Shown piece by piece: positions 44,301-55,275 of a stretch of DNA of 64,000 nucleotides. Source of the DNA: Magicicada septendecula (Eukaryota > Arthropoda > Insecta > Hemiptera > Cicadidae); the NCBI GenBank assembly GCA_034769895.1, contig CM068373.1, positions 281,509,879 to 281,573,878 on the forward strand, written 5' to 3'. Both the position numbers and the translations under genes were made by a program. Below the pieces are notes generated by a model that ran no database searches, had not been told where the DNA came from, and was given only the letters and a program-made list of their open reading frames with translations. The first letter of the stretch is position 1, and each line of letters opens with the position of its first letter.

Positions 44301-46010
44301 CGTGAGTCAGTAGACATTTGTTGGTTTGACTCTTACATCTAGAGTAAACGGATACTCCAAATATAAGTCTACCTGCCTCCTGTAAGCACCCAGTTTATAT
44401 ATACTATAACATAACAAATTATATAATGTATTGAATTCATGGGTGTAATCGTAATAAGAAGATGATACGTTATTTAAGTTTAAAATTGTTCCATTATTTA
44501 TTTTTTTATTAAACAAAATCTTTCATTTCGCATATTGAAATAGTACTCATTATTATATCGTTTGTACGACTCTTTCGTACACAACTTATAGCTAACAATT
44601 TACATACACAGGTTATACATAAATCTTATTATCTAATTTTAATTAATTAAATATTTATTTTGCTCTCGGCTTACTCATTGTGTGTTCATCTTTTGCAAAT
44701 GCTGATTACTTTGCTTCAATAATGAATTTACTTGTATTCAAATTTCTTTAATATTAATTGGTTTTAAAACTTTCTACTGCTTATGCATTCTCCTTTATCA
44801 ACAAAGACTTTATTAATTACGTTAACTCAAAAATCAAATATTTATGTACAATTTAGTTATTTTAATACTGGTTGAATGTCTTTCATTCTAACTTTAATTA
44901 GTGTCTTTCAAATGTCTGTAATTACATTGGGTTTTCATCACCTCGTTTGACGTGGTTAATCATCCGTACGTCCTCCTTTGGTCCTCAGTCCGTGTCCTCC
45001 GTGTCCTCCTGGTCCTCTGGTCGGATTCTACTGCATGTGCTGTTTAATTGTCGACTCGCCTCACATCATATGCTGCAGGTGTGTCCATATACCTCCTCGT
45101 ATGTACTCTGCTGCTCTGGTTGGACTTCTAGTTTGTCCTGAGACTCTTACTATAGATTTAAATTAGCGTCGTTGACTGACATAGCCTCCTGTGGCAACTG
45201 TTGAATCGAGAAGAAAAAACTTTATTAGCGCGGCCTGGTATTTATAGTCAGGTCGTGCAAAAACTCAGGTCTGAACAATTTTTAACTTGTCAGATTTTGT
45301 CGAAGCGTCAAAGCGCCATTTCCCTCACTATGGTTCAATTCTCTATTTTCGCCTATCTTCGCGAATTACGAAGTCTGTTTCACATCACTCGATGCTCAAT
45401 CGATCACTAATTATTATATGTTTACTATACGTAAATTACACTTCTTTATTGTAATTATTGTAATTACAAAAAAGCTATTCACTTTTTACGTATAGTAATT
45501 GCACTTTTCGTCATATCGGCACGGTCTTTTAACCCTTTGTTCGCCTTTAATTTCCATACACTTTGGTGTCTTTGGTTTTACCATATCGTACATATTTTTC
45601 TTATAATTAAAATAAAACATAAAAACTATTCTACTTGAAAAGGGTTGGTTATATTTCAGGAACGGACAAGCTTCACACACATAAACAAAATACGCGTGTA
45701 CACAACGCTAGCGACAGGTGTGCCAAGAATGCGTGTCCATGCATGAATTCTGCGCTCCCTATTTTTAACTACGATACAGCTTATGAAATCTGAATCATGT
45801 TTATTAATCCATATTTATTTATTTTTATTATTTATTTAAATTATTTTGGCAATGCACAGTACCGTTAATGGTTGTACCGTTGCAATTTGTTTACAAGTAG
45901 AGTTATAAAATGACACGAGAACTTTCTGAAGTTGCGTGATTTAATAAATAACAACAACGCCTAAACCAAAAAACAAGGAAAAACTAGGACACACCAAGCG
46001 AAAACTAAAG
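44301..46010. other. 1.7 kb without recognisable genes
   Basis: AT-rich. It contains a 13 bp perfect inverted repeat TACTATACGTAAA (45423-45435) / TTTACGTATAGTA (45485-45497) and a GTCC-rich patch at 44960-45060. The small frames are not supported. Confidence 0.5.
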
Positions 46011-46011
46011 A

Positions 46012-46487
46012 CCGGTTATCAAAACCACCAAGACACTGATTAGACTTGTTACTTATGGGGGCGAGACATTAACAGAAAAGTAACAAGAAACTCTATGCAT
46101 CTTTGAAAGAAAGATTGTAAGACGTGTTTATGACCCGTTTAAAGAAGATGACGAATGAATAATAAGAAATAACCAGAAGATAGGTAAGCTATTGAATCGT
46201 AACGACATTGTAAGATTCGTAAAGTTTCGACGAACACTATAGCTAGGTCATCTAGAGCGGATGACTGATCAGTGTGTGCCAAAGAAAACCTAGAGTGCGT
46301 AAGCCTATAAAAGTAGAAAGAGGGGCCGGTCTAGGATAAGACGGTTGGATGATGTGCGAGAAGATCTAAGAAGATCTTCTTAGAGGTGTGAGGGGCGGAA
46401 TGAAATATGATGTGAAAATGTAAAGGAGACATTGAAGAAAATTGGTTTTGGATGCCAGGCCTCACCTGTTGGGCTGCAGTGTTAAAG
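46012..46487 (+). pseudogene. LINE 3' fragment (GAA-tail family)
   Basis: Broken frames give TLIRLVTYGGETLTEK and ERKIVRRVYDPFKEDDE, followed by the family 3' end (GATGATGTGCGAGAAGATCT, CCTGTTGGGCTGCAGTGTTA). Directly followed by a GAA array. Confidence 0.7.
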
Positions 46488-46553
46488 GAGAAGAAGAAGA
46501 AGAAGAAGAAGAAGAAGAAGAAGAAGAAGAAGAAGAAGAAGAAGAAGAAGAAG

Positions 46554-46583
<30 letters not shown>
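46488..46583. repeat. (GAA)n array after LINE 3' end
   Basis: About 32 GAA units, followed by a flank (AAACTGAAGCAAACCGTTT, 46593-46611) that also follows the arrays at 49312 and 62442. Confidence 0.95.
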
Positions 46584-46585
<2 letters not shown>

Positions 46586-46639
46586 GAAGAAGAAACTGAA
46601 GCAAACCGTTTCCGTGAATATAAGAATCAGAAGATAACA

Positions 46640-47095
46640 CTTAACGTACTGATATTTTATAGTTCAATTTATAACATAATGCATTTTAAGTAATACAGAA
46701 AATGCAGGTTTCACAGATCATTGCTTAAAACCCAACCAATTTTTAGACACATAATATTACTGCATAACATAGGAAAAGGTAAAAAAAAATGAAATTATTG
46801 AAAATTGTTGAAATTGAGAAGGCAGTTAAAAATAACAAAAGTGTAATATATTAACAGATTAAATTCTGTGTGTCTGCTTTATTAAAACCAGCCATTTAGT
46901 TTAGTTAATTTTAGAATTTGCATTCCCATTATACTTGGAATTTACAGTCACTTGACCTTCCCTGTACTAGTTCTTCCATCACTCCTCCATCGTCTATACT
47001 CATCACTGAAAGTTTCTTTGATTTAGTTATTTTTACCAGCTCTCTGATAATAACCTAATTAACTAAATCAATTGATAGAATTTAAAAATAAACTG
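46640..47095. other. AT-rich spacer, no gene seen
   Basis: No coding similarity was recognised. Confidence 0.5.
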
Positions 47096-47099
47096 TAAA

Positions 47100-47560
47100 A
47101 GTACGAAGCGTTTATCATCAGCGTCATCATCATCATCATCAATAAGGATTAAAAAAAAAAAACACATAAAAACGGTCCCTAGCAGATAGTCTAGAGCTGG
47201 TCACTCCAACGCTACTTCGGACGCCCCAGACCTCTACGTCGTTTTGGCTTATAAGTCAATAGTTATTCGGGGATGCGGAAGTCATCCATTCTGGTAAGAT
47301 GTTCCAGTCATGTTAAGTGATACTGAGCAATTCTAACAAGTATACTCATTTTTTTTTACGATCTTGGCGAGTACATGCTGCCACGTGCCTGAGAATTCTC
47401 ATTTTGACAGCTTGAATACGACTGGCCTGGGACTTCGTTAAAGTCCGATTCTCAGACCGATAGAGAAGTGTGGGTAGGGCCCTGAAGAATTTCAGGCGTG
47501 TTCCTTTCCTCGTTGACTTTAGTGTTCTCGTGATGGTCCCGCACATATTGGTTGAAGATG
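47100..47560 (-). pseudogene. RTE-like LINE 3' fragment with A-rich and (ATG)n tail
   Basis: Frame 47346-47546 reads MCGTITRTLKSTRKGTRLKF, RSENRTLTKSQASRIQAV, ILRHVAACTRQDR; further left the minus strand continues with the RRGLGRPK-like end. Same subfamily as 29772-30277, opposite strand. Its 3' side has an A run (47152-47163) and a short ATG array. Confidence 0.75.
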
Positions 47561-47809
47561 TGCAGCTTCTTCACATAGCGTTTGTGTTTATTTAAATCTT
47601 TCCAATCGTATCTCCATTACAAAACGTGGAAAACAGTAAAATATTAACTTAATGTACGTAATAAAATAACTTAAAACCGTTCCATAAAGAAGCACGAAAC
47701 GTACGTGCGTATAGAGAAATAAAATATACTAACAATTGGGGAAAATATATCCCGAAACTGCTCAGACAAAAAATCCTTTAAGATAAGGAAACTCAAATAG
47801 TAGAGCCCT

Positions 47810-48420
47810 TTACTCTAACCCGGGAACTGTACGAAAAGGAAAACCTTTCCAGGAGTGCGAAAGTTCGCCATTATAGCACTGTGATCAGACTGGTTATCAT
47901 GTATGGAGTGGAAACAATGTGCTTTCAATATTTGGAACTTCTTATTAAAATTGAACAAAGAATTCTTCGGGAAATTTATGCCCCAAGGAAACCAAAGGTT
48001 TGTACAGCCATAGACCCAAAGTAAAGCTGTATAAGGATCTCGAAGTTCTATAAACAGCTTTCCGAAGGAAAAGAATGAGCTTCCTTGAACATATGGTTTG
48101 CATGTATTGGTCCAGATTACATCAACAAATTTTCAACTATATTTGGCAACATTCTAGTCTGAACGGATATACCAAACAACTCAAGGAGGAAATTATGAAA
48201 CTGGGTATCTCTTTGAACGACTGTGTGGATAGAAATAATACAGAAACAAAATTTAAAACCTTGAAGCTCTATGCGGTGAGAAGAAGACGAGAAAGGGGTG
48301 GACAGTGGAAAGGAAGGCGGCCCATAATGTGCGAGTGAGAGCCTTCTGGCAGGAGAAGAAAAGGAAATGATATTCGCATGGTCCACGGCTGGCCTATTTG
48401 TGTAAAAAGAAATGAAGCAC
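47810..48420 (+). pseudogene. LINE 3' fragment
   Basis: Broken frames include AKVRHYSTVIRLVIMYGVET (the VI.P...YG.ET motif after the RT) and IKIEQRILREIYAPRKPK, then frame 48075-48338 with RRRRERGGQWKGRRPIM. Related to the GAA-tail family by its ET...RI.R.IY.P pattern, but its 3' end lacks the GAA array. Confidence 0.65.
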
Positions 48421-48454
48421 GAAACAGAGATTTTTAATCTTACGGTACCAACTC

Positions 48455-48725
48455 GAGGCGGTAATAAACTGATTCATGTAATAGTGCGATTACGTAAAAG
48501 ACTATTACTTAAGTTGGATTTCTTAACTACCCTCTGGTGGTGGCCTTCAGTGATTCATGCTTCTTGTAAAAATCTAATATGAGATGAAAGGGTAGTTACG
48601 CTAATGCGACTATTAAACATGCAAATCGGGACTGGTTTTGCAACACCAAACAACAGCTTTATTTACTGCGTTATAACAGCTTTAATTGTTTTTAAAGACA
48701 TACATTACACTTTCCGTATACAGAC
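48455..48725 (+). repeat. Dispersed repeat X, left part, copy 2
   Basis: Matches 28535-28830. See copy 1. Confidence 0.65.
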
Positions 48726-48984
48726 ATACGAAGGTCAGTTGAAATGTTCGCGAAGCGACAACTGTAGGTAAAACTAAAATTTTTCGTGTGCTGCAAGATT
48801 TGTATTTCATGTGAACTCCTGTTAATTTCCAAATTTATCTATCAATTTATTCATTGTTTAGAAGCTGTTTAAAATTGACGTGTCATGCGTGTTTTGACAA
48901 CCGGACAAAATCAAACATTGTGGTGTGATTCTTTGTTAAAAATTGTATAGCGCCAACGGAAATTAATATTTCGAAATAAATTCA

Positions 48985-49246
48985 TAAAGTTTCAACAAAT
49001 ACAATGACTAGATCACCTAGAGCAGATGGATGATCAACGTATGCCAAAGAAAATCTTGAGTGCGCAAGTCTATAAAAGTAGAAATAGGGGCCGGCCTTGG
49101 ATAAGATGGTTGAGTGATGTACGGATAGATCTAAGAAGGTGGATGTGACGGGTCACACTGAGATGGCAATGGAAACGAGACATTGTAGAAGATTGGTATT
49201 AGATGCCAAGCCTCACGTTGGGATGTAGCGTTTAAGGAGGAGAGGG
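48985..49246 (+). pseudogene. LINE 3' end (GAA-tail family)
   Basis: Only the last ~260 bp: TTTCAACAAATACAATGACT through CTCACGTTGGGATGTAGCG. About 85% identical by eye to 62030-62280. Followed by GAA and GAT arrays. Confidence 0.75.
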
Positions 49247-49280
49247 AGAAGAAGAAGAAGAAGAAGAAGAAGAAGAAGAA

Positions 49281-49312
<32 letters not shown>
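49247..49312. repeat. (GAA)n(GAT)n array
   Basis: GAA units then about ten GAT units, then the flank AAACTAAAGCAAACCGTTT (49351-49369). Confidence 0.95.
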
Positions 49313-49313
<1 letters not shown>

Positions 49314-49552
49314 GAGAATGAAGATGAAGAAGGAAAAGAAGTAGAAGTAAAAACTAAAGCAAACCGTTTGAAAGAAAGATTGTAAGACGTGTTTATGATG
49401 ACGAATAAAAAATAAGATATAACCAGGAGATAGATAGTAGATAGGATATTTACATTACGGGAAATTGGATAGTTGTACTTGAAACTTGTTTTATCAAACC
49501 TTGTAAATCTTTCCCGGTAACAATAAATTGTCGTCTATCCCCCCTGCACATC

Positions 49553-49760
49553 TAGTTTGACCGCATTAGTACGTGTAGGTGGCAATACAGTAAGAGCAGC
49601 AGCTGACAGTAAATACATCTTTACCGACTCTGAACCCCCCACACACACACATACACAGAACTCAATATCCGCAGTAGTCGGAGAACAATGGTCTATTGTA
49701 TTACAAACTTCACACTGTAGAGGTGGCGTCGTGGACAATCGACTTGCTGCCTCACAACTT
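49553..49760 (+). repeat. Dispersed repeat Y, copy 2
   Basis: Matches 44158-44300. See copy 1. Confidence 0.7.
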
Positions 49761-49829
49761 TGTTGTTTGTTGTTGAATCTACATATCTGAACTCTAAGTA
49801 CATCCATACGTACCCAGTTTGTATAAGAA

Positions 49830-50150
49830 CTATACTGGGTATAGTTCTACAGATCTTTTCCTGGCGTTAAATCCCAGCGTGGTTTTAGCCTGCTCAATGA
49901 CTTTCTTCCATTCTCCCCTCTCAATACACACCCGTCTCCACCCCATCACGTTCATACATCTCAAATCAACCTCCACGTTATCCAACCATCTCTTTCTGGG
50001 TCTGTCTCTAATTCTTCTTCCTACCGGTCTCCAATGTGCAATTCTTCTTAGCCATTCTTCTGTCATCCATTCACCTTATGTGGCCCAGCCACTCAAGCCT
50101 TCCCTTCTACTCTTAATAAACCAAACTATGTCGGCGCCCTGAAGCAGTTG
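49830..50150 (-). pseudogene. LINE C-terminal end fragment
   Basis: A 78-codon frame: MTEEWLRRIAHWRPVGRRIR, then DRPRKRWLDNVEVDL, GWRRVCIERGEWKKVIEQAK, the terminal block of an RTE-like LINE (GRPRKRW.DN.E.DL motif). It is a different subfamily from the GAA-tail copies. Confidence 0.75.
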
Positions 50151-50344
50151 GTTTAGTTCACGGTTGTTCATTCGAATCCTCCAATAGCCGTCTTCTGTTT
50201 GTAGAGGTCCAAAGATTTTTTGCTGACTTAAATTATTCACAGAATTAATGTTGAAACTATCCTCTATTCGTTATATTATACATATTTTTCATATAGTTTA
50301 TATTATAATTGGAATTTTATATTATTTTGCTGTCAATCAGATAT

Positions 50345-50800
50345 TAAAGCTTATTGTATGGTAGGCGTATTTATAATCACCCTTCTTCTATACATATTTG
50401 TATTGATATTAAGTCACAAGTAGTTGACTTGTAATTTTCATCACACAAAAGTGTATTTTATACGATTCATAGTTAGCCAGTAACGGTACTTTTGTTAACA
50501 ACAGTAGAACACGCAACTTTGTCCAACATGTTCTTTGGGACTTTCCAATGCAATATTTGGTCACACACTACCTTCAACCCTCCCTCACCTGACAAACATT
50601 TCAAATGTGTCAGTTCAAATCTAACCTTTGAAGCTTCCGTAAATGGTGAAACAATTGTCAGAGCAATAAAAAACAATCTGTAGAACTACAACATTTGTTT
50701 ACTTATTCAATTCAGGTATTAGTGAAATGTTTTATTAAGTGGTGAGCGACCATTTGGTCAGTGTAAGTGTCAATAAAGTTCAGAAAATAATGGGGGGATT
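50345..50800 (+). repeat. Dispersed repeat X, right part, copy 2
   Basis: Matches 29403-29771 plus 30278-30330 without the LINE insertion, so it shows the empty site. A 67-codon frame on either strand has no recognisable function. Confidence 0.65.
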
Positions 50801-51450
50801 CTAAGAATTTGCTGAAGCGTAACGTAAGGAACAAACCAAGTGAAAACTGAAGTGTTTTCCTAAAATGTTTCTGTACAAATAGTAATTATTACATTTCCAT
50901 TTGGTAATTATATTGTACTTATATTACTTTACAATAATATGTTTAAATTTATACTTTACTAGCTGTTATCCGCGGCTTCGCACGCGAATATTTGCTTTTT
51001 AATAAGTATTTTAATATAATTTTTATTGTCTATATCTATTTGGCGTTCTGTCAGCTCGTATAACAATTTTGTACTAATTAGTCAAATTCTCTCCAAAGCT
51101 GTTTTCAACACTTGTACTATTTTAACTTGTACTAAATTATTATGTTGGTGCAACAGTCTTTGGAGATTTCAAAGTATCCGTTTATAAAGCCTTTGGAGAT
51201 ATTTATAAAGTACCTGTTAAATCAAAAACGCTAAATTCTTTATTTTAAGTGTTACTTGGTTAGAAGCATTCTATAACACATTAAACGTTATGTTTTCCTC
51301 AACCATGGCTTTTATTTATTTCAGCAGTAAACTAAAAACCAAAAACCGTTGTCATCTAACCTCACAAATGAAAACAACACGTATTTTCGCTTTGCATTAA
51401 GTAATATGACAATTTAAAATTAGTACACTTTCCACATCGTAATATAGCCT
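50801..51450. other. Spacer with a short RTE/SINE-like fragment
   Basis: Contains CTGTTATCCGCGGCTTCGCA at 50962-50981, a word typical of dispersed insect non-LTR/SINE repeats, but nothing else to define an element. No gene seen. Confidence 0.4.
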
Positions 51451-51870
51451 ATCGATACAATCGCATATTATATAAAACATCAAAAATGTACTGCAGGATT
51501 GGATAAATGTACAGTTCCGATGCCGCTAAATAGCTTTTGTTTATTTATTTGTTACTATGGTAATTAATTCTGGTCTCCATGGTGTTGTTGTTGACATGTT
51601 TTTAGTAGTACAGTATTTAATATATTTCATTACTTATCCATTGCTTCATCAGAAATACGTATAAACATAAATTTTATAATCGTTTAAGACAATTACAAAA
51701 TATATAGACGTATCTGTATACAAAATAACAAAATATATCGATACACTCGCATATTAAAAACATTAAAAAATGCAGGAACGGATAAATGTACAGTTCCGAT
51801 GCCGCTAAATATCATTTGTTTATTTACTTGTTACTACGGTAATTAATTCTGGTCTCCATGGTGTTGTTGG
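51451..51870 (+). repeat. Diverged ~140 bp direct duplication
   Basis: 51451-51590 and 51737-51870 share ATCGATACA.TCGCATATTA, GGATAAATGTACAGTTCCGA, and TAATTAATTCTGGTCTCCAT. Confidence 0.75.
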
Positions 51871-51983
51871 CATTTTTATACGCGGCATAATTGAAAGGGC
51901 CTACATCATGCTAACGAGGCAAAATATAAAATTCGAAGTTAGACAGTATTTTACGGCTTGTGTCAAAATTTGGTGGGTGTGAG

Positions 51984-53110
51984 TGAGTGTGTAGAAATCG
52001 ATAAAAGTCTATTATGGAGGACATGAAATATTATTTATTACATACAAATATTGTTTATAAAGATGTATAATGTTTTTTAAATTGTCATGTATTGAAAGTA
52101 TATATTAAATTGTTTGTATTGTTCGATTAATATAAATCGCTTTTACTTGTTTGCTGCAACGTCCTCCTCTCGTCTCGTCGGTCCCGTCTCGTCTCGTCCT
52201 CTTCTACAGCTTCACTCCTTCCTGGTGTCCTCTTCTCATCTCGTTGTCCTTGTACAGCAAGCAGCTCCAGCGGCGATATTTCAGAGTCTCGTAGTTATGT
52301 TTAACTGCTTCCACGATATCTTGTAGTGTCTTTAAGTTCCCTATGCGGATATCTTAACTTACACGACACAGCACTGAATTTTATTTTAAATTTTACTTAA
52401 TTATTTATCCTCACGATTCTTACCGCAAAACTTCGTTAAGAATTTTAAGGTTTATGGTTTATTTTATATAAGATCTTTTTACGTTTGTAAGAGAATAACT
52501 CTCTTACCCGGGACACAACTTCCCCTAGCAACGTCGACAGACAGACTGTGTTCAACCTAGCTCTGCAACGTATGAATCTCACTGAATTTGGTGTAATTTG
52601 ATAGGCCAAGCCCAAGTCACATGATTGATGGAACAACCAGATACACAAAATTCATGAAAAACTTTGTATAATTTTGCATAGTCCTGCATGGAATTTATCT
52701 ACAATTGTTATTACCCTATCATTGATAAGAGTTACATTTGAGTTTTGCTTTACTTAAAAAATCATATTTCTAAAATAATTACAAACCTCAGAGTATACAC
52801 AAATCGAAGCTATTTACTTAAATAATTCTTTGTCAAATTTTCATGTAAATCGGTTAACTACCACTGCCGCTATATCGATCGCAGATTATCACACCCGCAC
52901 ACGCGCACCAATTCATACAAAAAATACATGACAATATAGTACATTTTTTTATGAAGAGTTTGGTGTAACACATATGCTTATCATTTTTTAAATACAAAAC
53001 TTATGACTAAAAAACAAAATACTACACAAAACAAATTTAAACAAGAATCTGCTCGTCATTCATGTACTCTGATATAAACAGCATATCTTATCATCCTGTG
53101 TTCTGTTGCA
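51984..53110 (-). repeat. 3' LTR of the second LTR element
   Basis: 1,127 bp, plus-strand ends TGAGTGTG and TGTTGCA. Direct repeat of 55277-56298 joined to 56991-57093. Nearly identical over its length. Contains a CGTCTCGTC-rich patch and a TTTCATGTAAATCGGTTAAC word. Confidence 0.85.
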
Positions 53111-53349
53111 GGATTAACCCCTCCACGTGTAAAAAAAAAAATTTTTTTATATGGAATACAATTTTTTTTTTTTTTAAACCTAAATTGACATAATTTCTTC
53201 CCAATAATCATAATCATCGAAATAATAACATAATAACTTCAAAAATCAAAATAACTGAATAGCTTCTATCAAACAGCATTTCCCCAACTGTCACTTTGAC
53301 AACTCTAATTGTAAACAAACAAAAGCACATGGCTGCTTATCACCAAACA

Positions 53350-54255
53350 TTACTGAACACTGATAAGGATGTCAATGTCAGACGTCATTCGGCTATATCT
53401 ACAGTTCAACCATATATTTTTCAACATGATTACAATTATTCTTATTTTACACATAATTTTATACAATTTCCTACCAGTCATTGTACTTATATTCTGGCAT
53501 TCTAGTTTAATTATTTGTATTATCCTTCTTTTAATTTTTAATTTATCGCATAGACTCATGCCGCGTAACCTTTCTCGTTTTTTGATTGCTCTACGCTTGC
53601 ATTTGTTTCGGTAATTGCCGATACATTGCTTTGATTTAATTTTTAAAGGTTTATATGTAATGCCAGTTGTATTACCCAGGCTAAACATAATATAATCTCC
53701 TTTGTACAATATGAACTCATTGTTTGATTGAAATTTTTCTGGTATCATCTCAAACATTACTTTCATCAAGTTTTTACAGGGATCAGTATCTAAGTGCATT
53801 TTAAAATTTTGTAATGTCTCGGATTTGTCTGCATACGCATTCATAAAAGACGAACACATATTGCTGTACAGTGAATCTCTGACTGTATACATAACACCTG
53901 CATTTCGTTTCATATGTGGCTGAAAACACTCAGACAGTTCTGATCTATCAGAATTAACCTTACCTGTGTGCTTTTCCTCAAATGCACCAGCTTCAGGAAC
54001 AAAACTACTTTGTTTACCCAAGTATTCATCAAATATCTTATTTACATATTCATTTTTACAACTGTATGGACTTCTCAAGTGTTTATACATTTTATTATTG
54101 ACGGATAAAACATTACCAGAATGGATCTGCATCTTACAGATACGGTATAGCAAATAACATTTATTGTTTTTAAATACTCCACCGTTTACCCTTTGATCAT
54201 ACCAATCTGGATAGATGTGAACCAACACTTTGATAAGGTTTTCCCTATTTCTCAT
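53350..54255 (-). CDS. Unrecognised 301-codon region of the chimeric frame
   Basis: In frame with the Gag-like start and the pol-like linker upstream (same minus-strand frame, one stop at 54385-54387). I do not recognise it. Visible features: about eight Cys spread along it, a middle segment with SELSECFQPHMKRN and FMNAYADKSETLQNFKMHL, a segment FILYKGDYIMFSLGNTTGIT, and a strongly basic stretch NKCKRRAIKKRERLRG that could bind nucleic acid or direct nuclear import. The C-terminal RIIVIMLKNIWLN is mildly hydrophobic but short for an anchor. It could be a captured host or viral segment, or a diverged part of an ancestral element. Function unknown. Confidence 0.5.
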   Translation of the reverse strand: MRNRENLIKVLVHIYPDWYDQRVNGGVFKNNKCYLLYRICKMQIHSGNVLSVNNKMYKHLRSPYSCKNEYVNKIFDEYLGKQSSFVPEAGAFEEKHTGKVNSDRSELSECFQPHMKRNAGVMYTVRDSLYSNMCSSFMNAYADKSETLQNFKMHLDTDPCKNLMKVMFEMIPEKFQSNNEFILYKGDYIMFSLGNTTGITYKPLKIKSKQCIGNYRNKCKRRAIKKRERLRGMSLCDKLKIKRRIIQIIKLECQNISTMTGRKLYKIMCKIRIIVIMLKNIWLNCRYSRMTSDIDILISVQ

Positions 54256-54384
54256 TTCAAATTTATTTAAAATATTATTTGTAATTTTATGTTCATAAAC
54301 GTTGGTAATTGTGTGCTGTGTGTTGAAAATTGATTCATATTTATTTAAAAGATTATTTAAATGCTTTCGTTGACCATCCGTTAT
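54256..54384 (-). pseudogene. Pol-like linker in the chimeric frame
   Basis: Same frame, directly after the stop. It contains RKHLNNLLNKYESIFNTQ and VYEHKI, which resembles the segment between protease and RT in Ty3/gypsy Pol (L..LL..Y..IF......T...H.I). The catalytic RT does not follow, so an internal deletion probably joined this to the next segment. Confidence 0.5.
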
Positions 54385-54867
54385 CTACTTATCAGGCGCA
54401 CCACCCTTAGCTGCTATCTTATCTATGCGATTACCGGCTGGTTCCTGTATGTCGACGGGACTATACCGGTCAATCCCATTGTTACATTCATTTTCCTGCC
54501 TAAGAGAATAATTCAACTTAATTTTGGCTTCACATTCCCTGCTGTGAGATTTATTCCTTTCTAAGGCGGTCTCACTACTACTACAAATTAATTCTAATTT
54601 ATCAGCTATCAGTTTTTCGGTTAACTCTAAAAGTTGTTTATTTTGTTTAGCCTGTTCATGAACGGCTGTATAAATTTTTTTATTCTCATCATGAAGTGAT
54701 TGTAATGACTTATTTTGCTTTAATGCTACTTCTTCTGAGAATTTTTGCATATTTGCTTTATTTTCGTCCGATAGCTTTTGCATATTGGCCTTACTGTCTT
54801 CGGACATCTTTTGCATATTGGCCATTAAAGCCGCTAATGTAATTTGTAATTCTAGTGATTCGGCCAT
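54385..54867 (-). CDS. Gag-like coiled-coil N-terminus
   Basis: 160 codons from ATG 54867. The first third has three 11-residue repeats of the pattern NMQK(M/L/F)S(E/D)..KA, predicting a right-handed (hendecad) coiled coil, followed by AVHEQAKQNKQLLELTEKLI with ordinary heptads. The end is polar (QEPAGNRIDKIAAKGGAPDK). It has no zinc knuckle. The QK-rich repeats resemble those at the start of the Gag in the 4.65-14.0 kb element, although the two are not clearly homologous by eye. Ends at a TAG that is followed in frame by a pol-like linker. Confidence 0.6.
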   Translation of the reverse strand: MAESLELQITLAALMANMQKMSEDSKANMQKLSDENKANMQKFSEEVALKQNKSLQSLHDENKKIYTAVHEQAKQNKQLLELTEKLIADKLELICSSSETALERNKSHSRECEAKIKLNYSLRQENECNNGIDRYSPVDIQEPAGNRIDKIAAKGGAPDK

Positions 54868-55200
54868 ATTGATTATTTATTTTTATAAATTTAATATTAT
54901 AGTTTTATTTATAGTAACGGCAATATATTTTATACGTATTATTTCTAATAATGTCCGTTTATGTTATTATTATTATAGTCCAGTCTCACAATCAAATTTA
55001 AACACTTAATCTAACACAGATAACAATAATAATTCAACCTCCATACAGATAATAACTCTATTGTTCAAATATCTGATGAGAGAGTATTCCAACTTTTATC
55101 TACACTCCCTGACAACATAGAACAGCACCTATAAATAGTTCAATGAATTTAGTCTCTACACACTCACATAAATATTTCTTTTTTTTTAAATTAATTCATT

Positions 55201-55229
55201 AATCGAGCCCAACGTTGGCAAGCGCCAAA
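55201..55229 (-). other. Primer-binding-site-like region
   Basis: Minus strand TTTGGCGCTTGCCAACGTTG followed by GGCTCGATT, close to the TGGCGCCCAACG sites of many insect gypsy elements but with a TTG insert. It is 47 bases inside the defined LTR edge, which suggests the true LTR end is at about 55230 and the 3' LTR is truncated at its outer edge. Confidence 0.45.
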
Positions 55230-55275
55230 TATCCTTATGCAACAGATCAAACTTTATTATTCTAATAAGGATATT
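55228..55275. repeat. 11 bp perfect inverted repeat by the primer site
   Basis: AATATCCTTAT (55228-55238) and ATAAGGATATT (55265-55275) can pair to form a hairpin with a 26-base loop between the LTR edge and the primer site. Confidence 0.8.

Noticed and set aside
52114-52326. Ser/Leu-rich 70-codon frame repeated at 55363-55617
   Set aside because: It lies in the LTR of the second LTR element, on the antisense strand, and repeats only because the LTR does.
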